DNA from: JBQTKD01 sp963703165
Lineage (GTDB): Bacteria; Actinomycetota; Actinomycetes; Sporichthyales; Sporichthyaceae
Length of the DNA: 64,000 nucleotides
Direction of reading: 5' to 3'
Assembly: GCA_963703165.1 (NCBI GenBank)
Contig: OY969798.1
Coordinates: 4,898,001 to 4,962,000, forward strand
Below are positions 8,002 through 16,661 of this stretch, in pieces (position 1 is the stretch's first letter; every line of letters starts with the position of its first letter). The position numbers and the translations under genes were made by a program. The notes under the pieces are model-generated. The model saw only the letters and a program-made list of their open reading frames with translations. It made no database searches and was not told the DNA's origin.

Positions 8002-9025
8002 ATGTCTGAACCCACCAAGCTGAAGGTCGCCGTCGTCCAGCCCCGTCTGCAGGTCGGGCAGGTCGAGTCGAACATGGCGCGTTGCGAGGGGCTGGTGCGT
8101 TCCGCGCACCGCGAGCACAACCCCCAGGTGATCCTGCTGCCCGAGGGTTACACCTCGCCGAACATGTACGGCAAGGCGATGCACGGCGTGGCCCGCCCCG
8201 TCGACGGCGCGCCCTTTCTGCTGCTGCAGAAGTTGGCCCGCGAGCTCGACGTCACCATCGGCGGCGGCTTCATCGCCCGTCGCGGCGCCGACACCTACGG
8301 CACCTACATGCTCGTCGAGCCCGACGGGTCGGCCCACCTGCACGACAAGGACATCCCGTCGCTGTGGGAGAACGCGTACTACAAGGGCGGGGACGACAAC
8401 GGCGTCTCCACGTCTGAAGTTCGGCACCGTCGGGATGGCCAACGGCTTCGAGTGGGACCGCGCCCGCACCGCCCGTCGTGCCCGCGGCAAGGTCGTCGCG
8501 ATGCTCGGCGGCTCGTGCTGGTGGTCCTTCCCGGACTGGATGCCGGTGCGCCGCTGGTTCGCCCGCGATCACCAGTACAACATCGCTGTGGCAAGGGAAA
8601 TGCCGATGCGCATGGCCCGCGCCGTCGGGGCTCCCGTCGCGATCTCGCAGCACGTCGGCGACTACCGCTCGGCCTCGCCGCTGATGCCGAAGGTCCCCTA
8701 CGACACACTCGCGGTGGGGGAGAGCCAGATCGTCGAGCGCGACGGTTCGGTGCTCGCCCGCATGACCTACGCCGACGGCGAGGGTCACGTTTCCGCCGAG
8801 ATCACCCTCGCCCCGCCGCAGCCGCTGGACCCGATCCCCGCGGGTATGTGGATGGCGCCGCAGACCTTCGCGGTGCACGCGGTCTGGCACCTGTACAACA
8901 ACGCCGGCCGCGCCGAGTACGCGCTCAACAAGAAGCTGGGCCGCCACCGCTGGCAGGGCGGCCCCGGTACCGATCTGCCCGACTACGTCCCGCCCACCGA
9001 CGCCAAGGCCCTGATCGACGCCTGA
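8002..9025 (+). pseudogene. Carbon-nitrogen hydrolase (nitrilase family), single frameshift
   Basis: Two overlapping frames together give a full nitrilase-fold hydrolase of about 340 residues. Frame one (ATG 8002, SD GAGGAG) runs MSEPTKLKVAVVQPRLQVGQ, contains the catalytic Glu in ILLPEGYTSPN and Lys in HDKDIPSLWENAYYKGG; it fails near 8418-8424. Frame two resumes at LKFGTVGMANGFEWDR and contains the nucleophile Cys in GGSCWWSFPDW. A one-base gain restores the frame. All three catalytic residues are otherwise intact, so this is a recent lesion or a sequencing error. It lies 24 bases after the FAD gene. Confidence 0.85.
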
Positions 9026-9049
9026 GTTTCGGGCCGCAGTTTCGCGCAT

Positions 9050-9107
9050 CTTCGGGTGGCGAGTTGCCGCTACGTCCATCGACGTAGCGGCGACACGCCA
9101 CCCGAAG
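9050..9107. repeat. 58-bp near-perfect palindrome (two-tier stem)
   Basis: Outer arms CTTCGGGTGGCG / CGCCACCCGAAG and inner arms GCCGCTACGTC / GACGTAGCGGC, separated by four-base internal loops and a four-base tip. It sits 25 bases after the hydrolase stop. No T-run follows, so it may be a terminator of the stem-only type seen in actinobacteria or a dispersed repeat. Confidence 0.75.
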
Positions 9108-9110
9108 TCG

Positions 9111-9230
9111 TTGTGGCCACAACCACTGCGCACGACGTGCGCAAAGGTTGTAAATGTGGGCGGATTGTCCGGGTTTGTGGAACCACTGCGAATGACAGGC
9201 GCCCCTGTTCCGTGCGATGTGGGCGGTCGG
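9111..9230. repeat. Second palindrome and a degenerate ~55-bp direct repeat
   Basis: ACAACC-GCGCAC / GTGCGC-GGTTGT pair at 9119-9151. A direct repeat shares TTGTGG...AACCACTGCG...TGTGGGCGG at about 9111-9163 and 9174-9230. This fills the gap before the alpha/beta hydrolase; no gene is seen here. Confidence 0.5.
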
Positions 9231-9280
9231 GGTGGCGGCTGGTACAACAACCGCACCCCACCCGAGCGCAGGAGGCCCCC

Positions 9281-10116
9281 ATGCCGGAGCAATTCGTCGA
9301 AGCCAATGGCCTGCGTTTCCGCGTCGGCGTAAAGGGCGAAGGCCCGGCGGTGTTGTTGCTGCACGGGTTCCCGGACTCCGCGAATCTGTGGCGCCATCAG
9401 ATCCCCCCGCTCGCGGCCGCCGGGTACCGGGTGATCGCCCCGGACCTGCGCGGGTACGGCGGGTCCTCGCGCCCGACGGAGATCGAGGCGTATGCGATGC
9501 CGAACCTCGTCGGAGACGTGCTCGGCATCCTCGCGGCTCTCGGCGAGGAGCAGGCGCACGTGGTCGGCCACGACTGGGGCTGCCTGCTGGCGTGGGTGAC
9601 GGCAGCCATGGCGCCGCAGTTCGTCACCAGCCTGACCGCCATGACCGTCGGACACCCGATGGCGCGCGCCGACATCCCGGGCACCCGCCAGCACGAACTG
9701 TCTTGGTACCTGTGGATGTTTTGCAGCCCGACGCGGAGCAATGGTTGGCCGCGGACGACTGGTCGCTGATGCGATCCTGGATCGGCGACGATCCCGACCT
9801 CGACGCGCGGATCGCGTACCTGTCCGAGCCGGGTGCACTGACCGCGGGGCTGAACTGGTACCGCGCGAACATCGACCCGCAGATCATCGCGATGGGCTTC
9901 CCGGCCGGCGCCGTCCCACCGGTCTCCTGCCCGACGATGGGGATCTGGTCGAGCGGGGATCGCTTCCTCACCGAGGAATGGGTGACCGCGTCGAAGAACC
10001 ATGTCACGGGACCGTGGCGGTACGAGCGGATCGAGGACGCCGACCACTGGATCCCCACCAGCGCCCCGCAGAAGTGCACCGACCTGCTGCTGGACTTCCT
10101 CGCCTCGACCCGCTGA
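9281..10116 (+). pseudogene. Epoxide-hydrolase-like alpha/beta hydrolase, single frameshift
   Basis: ATG 9281 follows AGGAGG. Frame one opens MPEQFVEANGLRFRVGVKGE, with the oxyanion motif LLHGFPDS and nucleophile elbow VVGHDWGCLLAW (Asp nucleophile, as in epoxide hydrolases and haloalkane dehalogenases). At 9719-9721 (ATGTTTTGCAG) one base is missing; the -1 frame continues LQPDAEQWLAADDWSLMRSW to the catalytic His region ERIEDADHWIPTSAPQK and ends LLLDFLASTR. Combined length about 278 residues is normal. Real decay and homopolymer sequencing error cannot be told apart here. Confidence 0.82.
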
Positions 10117-10133
10117 CACTCCGTCAGGTCAGA

Positions 10134-10204
10134 GGCGTCCGAAGGAGAGTGGTACGGGCGTCAGTGGTACGGGCGTCACGGTTATTCGGACGCCCCGAGG
10201 TCGG
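10134..10204. repeat. 71-bp palindromic element, GCGTCCGA family
   Basis: Arms GGCGTCCGAA and TTCGGACGCC enclose a tandem duplication of GTGGTACGGGCGTCA. It lies between the convergent alpha/beta hydrolase and glyoxalase-like genes. The arm core GCGTCCGA recurs at 39162-39211 and 51079-51197. Confidence 0.65.
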
Positions 10205-10219
10205 GCCACTCCGCGACGC

Positions 10220-10634
10220 TCAGCCGGACCCTTCCACACCGACCATCCACGAGACCCCGAACCGGTCGACGCACGCGCCGAACGCGGGGGACCAGAACGT
10301 CTCGGCCACGGGCATCGTCACGGTGCCGCCCTCGGCGAGCGCGTCGAACACGCGGTGACACTCGGCGGCGTTGGCTGCGCTGTAGCTGACCGAGACGCCT
10401 TTGTGCGGCTTGCCGTCGCCGGTGGGGTCGTCGGAGGCCATGATCACCCCGCCGCCGACGTTCAGCGCCGCGTGCATGATCAAGTCCTTCCCGCCCGCAG
10501 CGGTGGCGCACTCGGCCGAGGCCTCGGCGGGTGCCTCGGACCATCAGGTGCAGTTCGCCGTCGAAGATCTCCTGGTAGCGGGTGAACGCGTCGCGGCAGG
10601 TGCCGGTGAAGAACAGGTACGCATGGAAGCTCAT
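10220..10634 (-). pseudogene. VOC/PhnB-like glyoxalase-fold protein, single frameshift
   Basis: Start MSFHAYLFFTGTCRDAFTRY is typical of PhnB-type vicinal-oxygen-chelate proteins. The frame breaks near 10538-10544; the second frame gives EAPAEASAECATAAGGKDLI, then MHAALNVGGGVIMASDDP and ends FGVSWMVGVEGSG, with the FWSPAFGACVDRFGVSWM closing strand of the family. Combined length about 137 residues is normal. One base is missing relative to an intact gene. Confidence 0.8.
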
Positions 10635-10672
10635 CGGGATCTCCGTCTCTGATCGTCGGTCGGTCTGCGCCG

Positions 10673-11332
10673 TCAGCGTTCCTCGGCGAAGCGTTCGAGC
10701 TGTTCGGTGCGGCCGAAGACGAAGACCACGTCGCCCTTCTGCAAGACGGTGTCCGGGGTGGCGTAGGTGAAGTCGCCATGGGCGTGCTTGATGGCGACGA
10801 CAGAGATGCCGTACTTGGCGCGCAGTCCGGTCCGGTTCAGCGGCATGTCGACGAGGCCGGCCGGGGCGACGGTCTTGATCATCGCGAAGTCGCTGTCCAT
10901 CTCGATGTAGTCGAGCATCTTCCCCCGCACGGTGTGCGCAATGCGCTCGCCCATCTCGTGCTCGGGGAACACGACGTGATGCGCGCCCACCCGCTTGAGG
11001 ATCCGCCCGTGCTGCTCGGTCATCGCCTTGGCCCAGATGTCGGGGACGCCGAGCTCGACGAGCAGCGACGTGGTCAGGATCGAGGCCTGCATGTCCGATC
11101 CGATGGCGACGACGGCGCGTTTGAACTCCTTGACCCCGACCTCGAGCAGGGCCTCCATGTCGGTCGAGTCCGCGGCCACGACGTGCGTCAGCTTGCCCGC
11201 CAGCCGTTGCACGATCTCCGGACGGGCGTCGATCGCGAGCACGTCGACACCCTCGCGGACCAACTCCAGTGCCAAGGCGCTGCCGAACCGGCCCAGGCCG
11301 ATCACCACCACGGCCTCGTCGCTCCTAGCCAA
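10673..11332 (-). CDS. ktrA: KtrA/TrkA-type potassium-uptake regulatory subunit
   Basis: 219 residues: RCK N-terminal nucleotide-binding domain with VVVIGLGRFGSALALEL and the acidic end of strand two in LAIDARPE, then an RCK C-terminal domain (about 135-219). Forms an octameric ring gating the KtrB channel in the membrane according to nucleotide binding. The TTG start at 11332 overlaps the end of ktrB and has GGAGAGGA upstream; a GTG eight codons in is an alternative. Confidence 0.92.
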   Translation of the reverse strand: MARSDEAVVVIGLGRFGSALALELVREGVDVLAIDARPEIVQRLAGKLTHVVAADSTDMEALLEVGVKEFKRAVVAIGSDMQASILTTSLLVELGVPDIWAKAMTEQHGRILKRVGAHHVVFPEHEMGERIAHTVRGKMLDYIEMDSDFAMIKTVAPAGLVDMPLNRTGLRAKYGISVVAIKHAHGDFTYATPDTVLQKGDVVFVFGRTEQLERFAEER

Positions 11333-12701
11333 CGATGGTCCTCTCCTCGGGCAGTTCGTATCGTCGGACGCGTTCGCGCAGCGCGAGGGCGGAAGCGAAG
11401 GTCAGCGGTCCGATCCGTCCGATGAACATCATCGCGATGATCACCAGGTGACCTCCGGTGCCCAGGTCCGCGGTGATGCCGGTGGACAGCCCGACGGTAC
11501 CGAAGGCGGAGGTCGCCTCGAACAACACCTTGTCCAGGTCGTGGTGGGTCGTGGTGAGCAGGACAAGCGTCCCGGCCATCACGATGCCGATTCCCATCAG
11601 GGCGATCGCCAGGGCCTGGCGCTGGTTGGCCTCGGGAATCCGACGGCGACCCACGTGAACGGTGCTCTCCCCGCGCATCTCGGCCCAGATCACGAACGCC
11701 AGCAGTCCGAAGGTCGTGACCTTGATACCGCCGGCGGTGCCGGCCGAGCCGCCGCCGATGAACATGAGGATGTCCGTGGTCAGCAGGCTCTCCGGCGTCA
11801 GGCTGGCGTAGTCGATGCTGTTCAGCCCACCGGATCGCGGCATCACCGAGGCGAAGAAGCCGCCGATCAGCTTGTCCGGCGTCGACAGCGGACCCAGGGT
11901 CGACGGATTGCGCCACTCCGCCGTAGTCAGCAGGACGGTGCCGATGACAAGGAGGACACCGGTGGTGGCCAGCGTGATCCGGGTCAGCACCGACCACTGG
12001 TCCGGTCGGCGCCACTCGCGGGCGAGTTCGAAGACGACGGGGAACCCGATGCCGCCGAGGATGACGGCCGCGCACAGGGTCAGGCTGACGATCGGGTCGC
12101 CGACGAAGCGGACCATGCTGTCCGGGTAGAGGGACAGGCCACCGGAGTTGAACGCCGAGATCGCATGGAAGACACCGTCGTAGAGGGCGTCGCCCCACGA
12201 CTGGTCGTACGCCGTCGCCAGACGCACCGTCAGAATCGCGGCGACGACGAACTCAGAGACGGCGCTGAAGATCACGATCCCGATCAGCACGCGCCGTAGG
12301 TCGCGCAGTTGGAGTGTCTTGGTCTCCGCCTGCAGGACCAGTCGGGTCCGCAACCCGAGCCGACGGGAGAGCAGCAGGGCGAGCAGCGTGGCCATGGTCA
12401 TGATTCCCAGGCCACCGACCTGCATCATCACCATGATCACGACCTCGCCGAAGGTCGACCAGTGCGTGCCGGTGTCCACGATGGCCAGGCCGGTGACGCA
12501 GCCGGCCGTCGTCGCGGTGAACAAGGCGTCGATGAAGTTGGCAGGTTCGCGGTCGGTGCTCGAGACCGGCAACCACAGCAGCAACGTGCCCACCGTGATC
12601 AGCGAGCCGAAGGCGCCCGCGATGACCCGGGCGGGGTGCTGCAGCATCTGCCCGGGGGAGCGTTTGGGGCCGCGCGGAACAGGCAGATCGCCCAGGATCA
12701 T
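11325..12701 (-). CDS. ktrB: KtrB/TrkH-type potassium transporter membrane subunit
   Basis: 458 residues with four M1-P-M2-like repeats. Filter-like segments: TATTAGCVTGL, HAISAFNSGGLSLYP, IGGGSAGTAGGIKVTT and EATSAFGTVGLSTGIT. Uptake of K+ with the cytosolic KtrA ring, encoded in the next overlapping gene. The ATG at 12701 follows GGAGGCGAG. Length and topology are normal for the family. Confidence 0.93.
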   Translation of the reverse strand: MILGDLPVPRGPKRSPGQMLQHPARVIAGAFGSLITVGTLLLWLPVSSTDREPANFIDALFTATTAGCVTGLAIVDTGTHWSTFGEVVIMVMMQVGGLGIMTMATLLALLLSRRLGLRTRLVLQAETKTLQLRDLRRVLIGIVIFSAVSEFVVAAILTVRLATAYDQSWGDALYDGVFHAISAFNSGGLSLYPDSMVRFVGDPIVSLTLCAAVILGGIGFPVVFELAREWRRPDQWSVLTRITLATTGVLLVIGTVLLTTAEWRNPSTLGPLSTPDKLIGGFFASVMPRSGGLNSIDYASLTPESLLTTDILMFIGGGSAGTAGGIKVTTFGLLAFVIWAEMRGESTVHVGRRRIPEANQRQALAIALMGIGIVMAGTLVLLTTTHHDLDKVLFEATSAFGTVGLSTGITADLGTGGHLVIIAMMFIGRIGPLTFASALALRERVRRYELPEERTIVG

Positions 12702-12886
12702 GCTCGCCTCCGCCCCGCGTCGCACCGAAGGGGCGAGTATCGCGCAAGCGCCTCCGGACGCGCGAAATCCACCGGCCCGGCAGCCGGACACATCATTGCG
12801 GGCGCGTCGATGTGTCGGACTGCGTTACCGGTGGAGTCTGACGGGGAGTCCGCCGCCGAGCGGGACTCCCGTCAGTCGCGCGTACG

Positions 12887-13024
12887 TCAGCCGCGGCGGA
12901 GGAACAACTTCCCACCGACCATGACGGCCTTGTCCCAGGGGCTGTGCGACATCAGACCCTCCGCCTGGTGGATCTCGTCGCGTACCTGCCAGGACAACTG
13001 GTTCTGCGGTTCCTCGCGCTTCAT
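12887..13024 (-). CDS. Small hypothetical protein, 45 residues
   Basis: Starts MKREEPQNQLSWQVRDEIHQ behind GGGGAGG, continues EGLMSHSPWDKAVMVGGKLF and ends LRRG. Soluble, helix-prone N-terminal half. Not recognised. The strong SD and biased composition unlike a shadow frame support coding. The 185 bases between it and ktrB hold no gene. Confidence 0.55.
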   Translation of the reverse strand: MKREEPQNQLSWQVRDEIHQAEGLMSHSPWDKAVMVGGKLFLRRG

Positions 13025-13213
13025 GGGTGACCTCCCCGTATCGCTGCTGAACCGAGCCGAAGACCGGGTCCGCGCCGGGAGAAGGCGCGGGCTCGGCCTG
13101 TGGCTGCGCGTCCCCGCGGAAGGGCTTGCAGGTCGCGCCACTGTGGGTATCGGCCACCCCCGGTAAGGACTTGACCCCTCGCTCCCACAAGTTTTCTTGC
13201 GGGCCTCAATCCA

Positions 13214-13275
13214 CCCGATAGCGCAGTTGAACCCCGAAAACGATCTCCGCGGAGGTGTTCAACTGCGCTATCGGG
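13214..13275 (-). repeat. 62-bp palindromic repeat, family A copy 1
   Basis: Arms CCCGATAGCGCAGTTGAAC / GTTCAACTGCGCTATCGGG. Its reverse complement matches the copy at 16024-16085 over the arms and the asymmetric inner motif GATCGTTTTC; only the 8-base centre differs. It ends 22 bases before the response-regulator start. Confidence 0.9.
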
Positions 13276-13297
13276 ATTGTTCGGGCACGATGACGGC

Positions 13298-13972
13298 GTG
13301 TCAGCGGGAGTGGTCGTGCTGGTCGCCGAGGACGAACCGGCGATTGCGGACCTGCTTGAGCTGTACCTGGGGCGCGAGGGCTACGCGGTGCACGTCGTGC
13401 GCGACGGCGCCGACGTGGCCCCCGCCGTGGCGCGGTTGCGGCCCGCGGCGTTGGTGATGGACATCGGGCTGCCCAGCGTCGACGGGATCTCGGTGTGTCG
13501 CGCGCTGCGCGAGGCAGGGGACTGGACCCCGGTGTTGTTCGTGACGGCCCGCGACGACGAGGTCGATCGCATCGTGGGCCTGGAGATGGGGGCCGACGAC
13601 TACATCACCAAGCCGTTCAGCCCTCGCGAGGTCGTGAGCCGGGTCAAGGCGGTGCTGCGTCGTGCGGCCGGGGCGGAGCTGCCCGGCAAGGTCCTCACCT
13701 CGGGCACGGTCCGGCTGGACGCCGACCGGCGGACCGTGCACGCCGACGGAACCGAGATCGCGCTGACCGCGACGGAGTTCGACCTGCTGGCCCACCTGCT
13801 GCGGCACCGTCGTCAGGTGCTGCGCCGGGAGCAGTTGCTCGCCGAGGTCTGGGGCTACGCCTCCGAGGTCACCACCCGCACCGTCGATGTCCACGTCGCG
13901 CAGGTACGCGCGAAGCTGGGCGACGCGAGTCCGATCCGAACCGTCCGCGGGATCGGCTATGTCGTCGACTGA
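13298..13972 (+). CDS. OmpR-family response regulator
   Basis: 224 residues. Receiver domain with acidic pair E11-D12, phospho-acceptor D55 in ALVMDIGLPSVDG, T in VLFVTARDD and K in YITKPFSP. C-terminal winged-helix DNA-binding domain (about 125-224) ending VRAKLGDASPIRTVRGIGYV. The GTG at 13298 is chosen from homology to the usual start distance; it has a poor SD and a TTG at 13277 is possible. The next gene, the kinase, overlaps it by 14 bases. Confidence 0.92.
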   Translation: MSAGVVVLVAEDEPAIADLLELYLGREGYAVHVVRDGADVAPAVARLRPAALVMDIGLPSVDGISVCRALREAGDWTPVLFVTARDDEVDRIVGLEMGADDYITKPFSPREVVSRVKAVLRRAAGAELPGKVLTSGTVRLDADRRTVHADGTEIALTATEFDLLAHLLRHRRQVLRREQLLAEVWGYASEVTTRTVDVHVAQVRAKLGDASPIRTVRGIGYVVD

Positions 13973-15353
13973 GGCAGACACAGGGCACCCGGACCCGCTC
14001 GCGGCGGCCCGCCGAGCGAGCCTGGCGGCACGGTTCGCCGCCGCGACCGCCCTCGTCGCGCTGGTCTCGGTGTTGCTCGCCGGTGCCGTGGCGCTGCCGC
14101 TGGTCGGGCGGGCGGCCGAGGACCAGGCCCGCAGGCAACTCGCCGCCTCCGCGGATCTCGTGGCCGGGACCGTCGACGCCCAGGCGTTGGGCCGCGCCGC
14201 AGGGCTGGCGAAGCTACGGCAACTCCTGGCCCGCCAGCAGATCGAACTGATGGTCCTGCGACCACGTGTCGCGACGGAGCTCGACCCGGCCGACGTGGCG
14301 ACCGTCAGTGCCGGGGGCAGTGTGTCCGGGACCCGCACTGTCGCCGGCCGGCGCAGCCTCGTCGAGGCCCGACCCACCGACAACGGACTCGGCATCGCCC
14401 TCGTGCAGCCGCGCTCGGTGGTGATCTCTCCGCGCAAGGAGGCCGCCCGACGGTTGTTCCTGGCCTTGGCGATCGGCCTGGTCGGCGGGGCCGCAGCCGG
14501 TCTCGGCCTGGCCTGGCGCCTGGCCCGGCCCCTGCGCCGGGCCGCGGCGGCGGCGCAGCAGTTGGCCGCCGGAGACCGGGACGTGCGCCTCGAGCCCGCC
14601 GGGCCGGCCGAGATCGCCGCGGTCGCCGAGGCCATCAACGACCTCGCGGCGGCGTTGACCACCAGCGAGGCCCGCCAACGCGAGTTCCTGCTCTCGATCT
14701 CGCACGAACTACGGACCCCTTTGACAGCCGTCCGCGGGTATGCCGAGGCCCTGGCCGACGGCGTCGTCCCGCCCGAACGCACGGCCGCGACCGGCGCGAC
14801 GATCCAGGCCGAGGCTCAACGACTGAGCCGTCTCGTCGACGACCTGATTGACCTCGCCCGGCTGCGGGCACAGACCTTCCCCATCGATCGGGCAGACGTC
14901 GACCTGATCGAGCTCGTGGAGGCAGCGGCGCAGGTGTGGCGCGACCGCGCGGTGCCCACCGGTGCGAGTGTCCAGGTGGAATTGCCGCCCGGCATCGGGA
15001 GGCTGATGACGGTCACCGATCCCATGAGGGTGCGTCAGATCATCGACGGGTTGGCTGAGAATGCCCTTCGCGTGCTCGAGCCGGGCGGCGTCCTCGTGCT
15101 CGCGTTGCGGACGAACCACCAGGTCGACGTCATCGAGGTCCGCGACTCCGGACCGGGCCTGACCGACACCGACATCGACGTCGCGTTCGAGGCCTCCGCC
15201 CTGCACGACCGCTACCGCGGGAAGCGACGCGTCGGCGCCGGCGTCGGGCTGGCCCTCATCGACGGACTGGCTCGGCTGCTCGGGGGGACGACCAGCGCCG
15301 GACATGCACCGGAGGGCGGCGCGTGCTTCACGGTCAGCCTGCCCCGAACCTGA
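13959..15353 (+). CDS. Membrane sensor histidine kinase
   Basis: 464 residues. Two membrane helices (about 30-50 and 165-188) flank a short extracytoplasmic sensor region, followed by a HAMP domain. The H-box is FLLSISHELRTPLTAVRGYA with H249; N-box-like GLAENALRVL, then DSGPGL and GAGVGLALIDGLARLLGG ATP-binding motifs. Partner of the overlapping response regulator. The downstream secreted protein may be an output gene of the pair. Signal unknown. Confidence 0.92.
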   Translation: MSSTEADTGHPDPLAAARRASLAARFAAATALVALVSVLLAGAVALPLVGRAAEDQARRQLAASADLVAGTVDAQALGRAAGLAKLRQLLARQQIELMVLRPRVATELDPADVATVSAGGSVSGTRTVAGRRSLVEARPTDNGLGIALVQPRSVVISPRKEAARRLFLALAIGLVGGAAAGLGLAWRLARPLRRAAAAAQQLAAGDRDVRLEPAGPAEIAAVAEAINDLAAALTTSEARQREFLLSISHELRTPLTAVRGYAEALADGVVPPERTAATGATIQAEAQRLSRLVDDLIDLARLRAQTFPIDRADVDLIELVEAAAQVWRDRAVPTGASVQVELPPGIGRLMTVTDPMRVRQIIDGLAENALRVLEPGGVLVLALRTNHQVDVIEVRDSGPGLTDTDIDVAFEASALHDRYRGKRRVGAGVGLALIDGLARLLGGTTSAGHAPEGGACFTVSLPRT

Positions 15354-15477
15354 CCCTAGGCTCTTACAGAACCCGAACATTCCCCTGACACGCTCGCGAT
15401 GTCCTCGCCCCACTGTTGATCCCGTCGAACACCGCACCCGGTTCCGGGGGCGGCCGGTGGAGGGGAAGGAAACAGAC

Positions 15478-16008
15478 ATGGGGATCGGGAACATCCGACT
15501 GCGTCGCGCCGGCAGCACCCGGCGCATCGGGGCGGCTGCGGCCGGGTGGGGTGTGGCCGGCGTTCTGGCGGTCGCGCTCGCCGGCGGCGTCGCCGCCGCG
15601 GGAACCGGGTCGGCCGCCACGGGGGACACCGAGGTGGCGGAGAAGGTCGTCGGCAAGGACGGCGCCAAGATGGCCGGCGCGCTGCGCAAGTGGGGCGGCA
15701 GGGTCGAGCACGGCGAGGCGGTTGTGCGCACGAAGGACGGCTCGAAGTCGGTGCTGATCCAGCGCGGCGACATCACCGCCATCGACGGTGACTCGATGAC
15801 TGTCCGCAGCGCCGACGGCTGGCAGGGCACCTGGACCCTGGACGACAAGACCCGCATCCGTTCCGACCGGGAGAAGGGCACCCGCTCCGATCTCTCGGTC
15901 GGTGACACGGTGGCCGTCGCGGGTCAGGGTTCCGAGCATGCCGGGACCGCCCGCGTCGTCCGGGAGCGTCCGGAGAAGCCCGTCGCGAAGGGTGCCAAGG
16001 CGTCCTGA
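15478..16008 (+). CDS. Secreted/membrane-tethered protein with DUF5666-like beta domain
   Basis: 176 residues. The N-terminus is basic then hydrophobic (AAAAGWGVAGVLAVALAGGV, about 17-36), a signal peptide or anchor. The mature part contains QRGDITAIDGDSMTVRSADG and LSVGDTVAVAGQG, an OB-like repeated-beta pattern of DUF5666 proteins, ending in a Lys-rich tail. SD GGAGGGGAAGGAA. It lies 124 bases after the kinase and is bracketed downstream by the second family A palindrome. Confidence 0.7.
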   Translation: MGIGNIRLRRAGSTRRIGAAAAGWGVAGVLAVALAGGVAAAGTGSAATGDTEVAEKVVGKDGAKMAGALRKWGGRVEHGEAVVRTKDGSKSVLIQRGDITAIDGDSMTVRSADGWQGTWTLDDKTRIRSDREKGTRSDLSVGDTVAVAGQGSEHAGTARVVRERPEKPVAKGAKAS

Positions 16009-16023
16009 CCAACTCGCAAGTCA

Positions 16024-16085
16024 CCCGATAGCGCAGTTGAACACCACTTCAGTGATCGTTTTCGGTGGTCAACTGCGCTATCGGG
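16024..16085 (+). repeat. 62-bp palindromic repeat, family A copy 2
   Basis: CCCGATAGCGCAGTTGAAC arms in opposite orientation to copy 1, inner motif GATCGTTTTC. Sits between two convergent genes, so it could also act as a bidirectional terminator. Confidence 0.9.
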
Positions 16086-16139
16086 AGTGATTGGGTACGG
16101 ATCAGAGCGAGGCGCCGGCTGTGGTCCGGGGCCGATTCC

Positions 16140-16661
16140 TCACCAGGGCGGGATCAGGTCGTGCCAGGCGACGTCGCTCAGGTAGGAGAACCAGCGCTGG
16201 TAGATCGCCTCGTCCTCGGGGGTGTGCCCCCTCGCCTCCCCGGCGCGGGCCTCGGGCTCCGAGCGGTAGGAGTCGACGACGGTGAGGTGATCCCCGCGCC
16301 AGATCCGCAGCGCGCCCAGGAAGTCCGGACGCGCCACGGCGAAACGGGGGATCGCCTCGGCATCGGCCGCCGCCCACGCGGCACGGTCGCTCACCCGGGC
16401 GGTCATGACCTGGACGAATCCGACGCCCGGCACCGGCCCGCCTGCCAGTACCGACCCGACGTCGTCGGAGGAGAACCACGACAGGTCCTCGAAACCCTGC
16501 GCCGAGGGCGGGCCGGCGACCGGCTCGACCAGCACGGCGTGCCAGAGCCCGTCGGCGTCCAACCCGGCGACGGCGTCCCGCGCCCCGGACCGCAGGTCCG
16601 GCCACGTCGCGCGGAGCGCCGAGACGTCGTGCGGCCGCCCGCGCAGGAGCCGGACGTTCAC
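16140..16661 (-). CDS. Hypothetical protein, possible dimeric alpha/beta-barrel (ABM-like)
   Basis: 173 residues, starting GTG with a 4-base GTGA overlap onto the dehydrogenase stop, so translationally coupled. Contains VLVEPVAGPPSAQGFEDLSW, RVSDRAAWAAADAEAIPRFA and DFLGALRIWRGDHLTVVDSY, a pattern of two ferredoxin-like halves reminiscent of antibiotic-biosynthesis-monooxygenase or EthD folds. Family not firmly recognised. Its tight coupling suggests a shared pathway with the atypical dehydrogenase. Confidence 0.65.
   Translation of the reverse strand: MNVRLLRGRPHDVSALRATWPDLRSGARDAVAGLDADGLWHAVLVEPVAGPPSAQGFEDLSWFSSDDVGSVLAGGPVPGVGFVQVMTARVSDRAAWAAADAEAIPRFAVARPDFLGALRIWRGDHLTVVDSYRSEPEARAGEARGHTPEDEAIYQRWFSYLSDVAWHDLIPPW

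Noticed and set aside
6247..8490. A 747-codon open frame on the minus strand opposite the FAD gene
   Set aside because: It is a high-GC mirror frame: the plus strand carries clear FAD and nitrilase motifs, and the minus frame has low-complexity Arg/Gly/Val composition with no recognisable domain.
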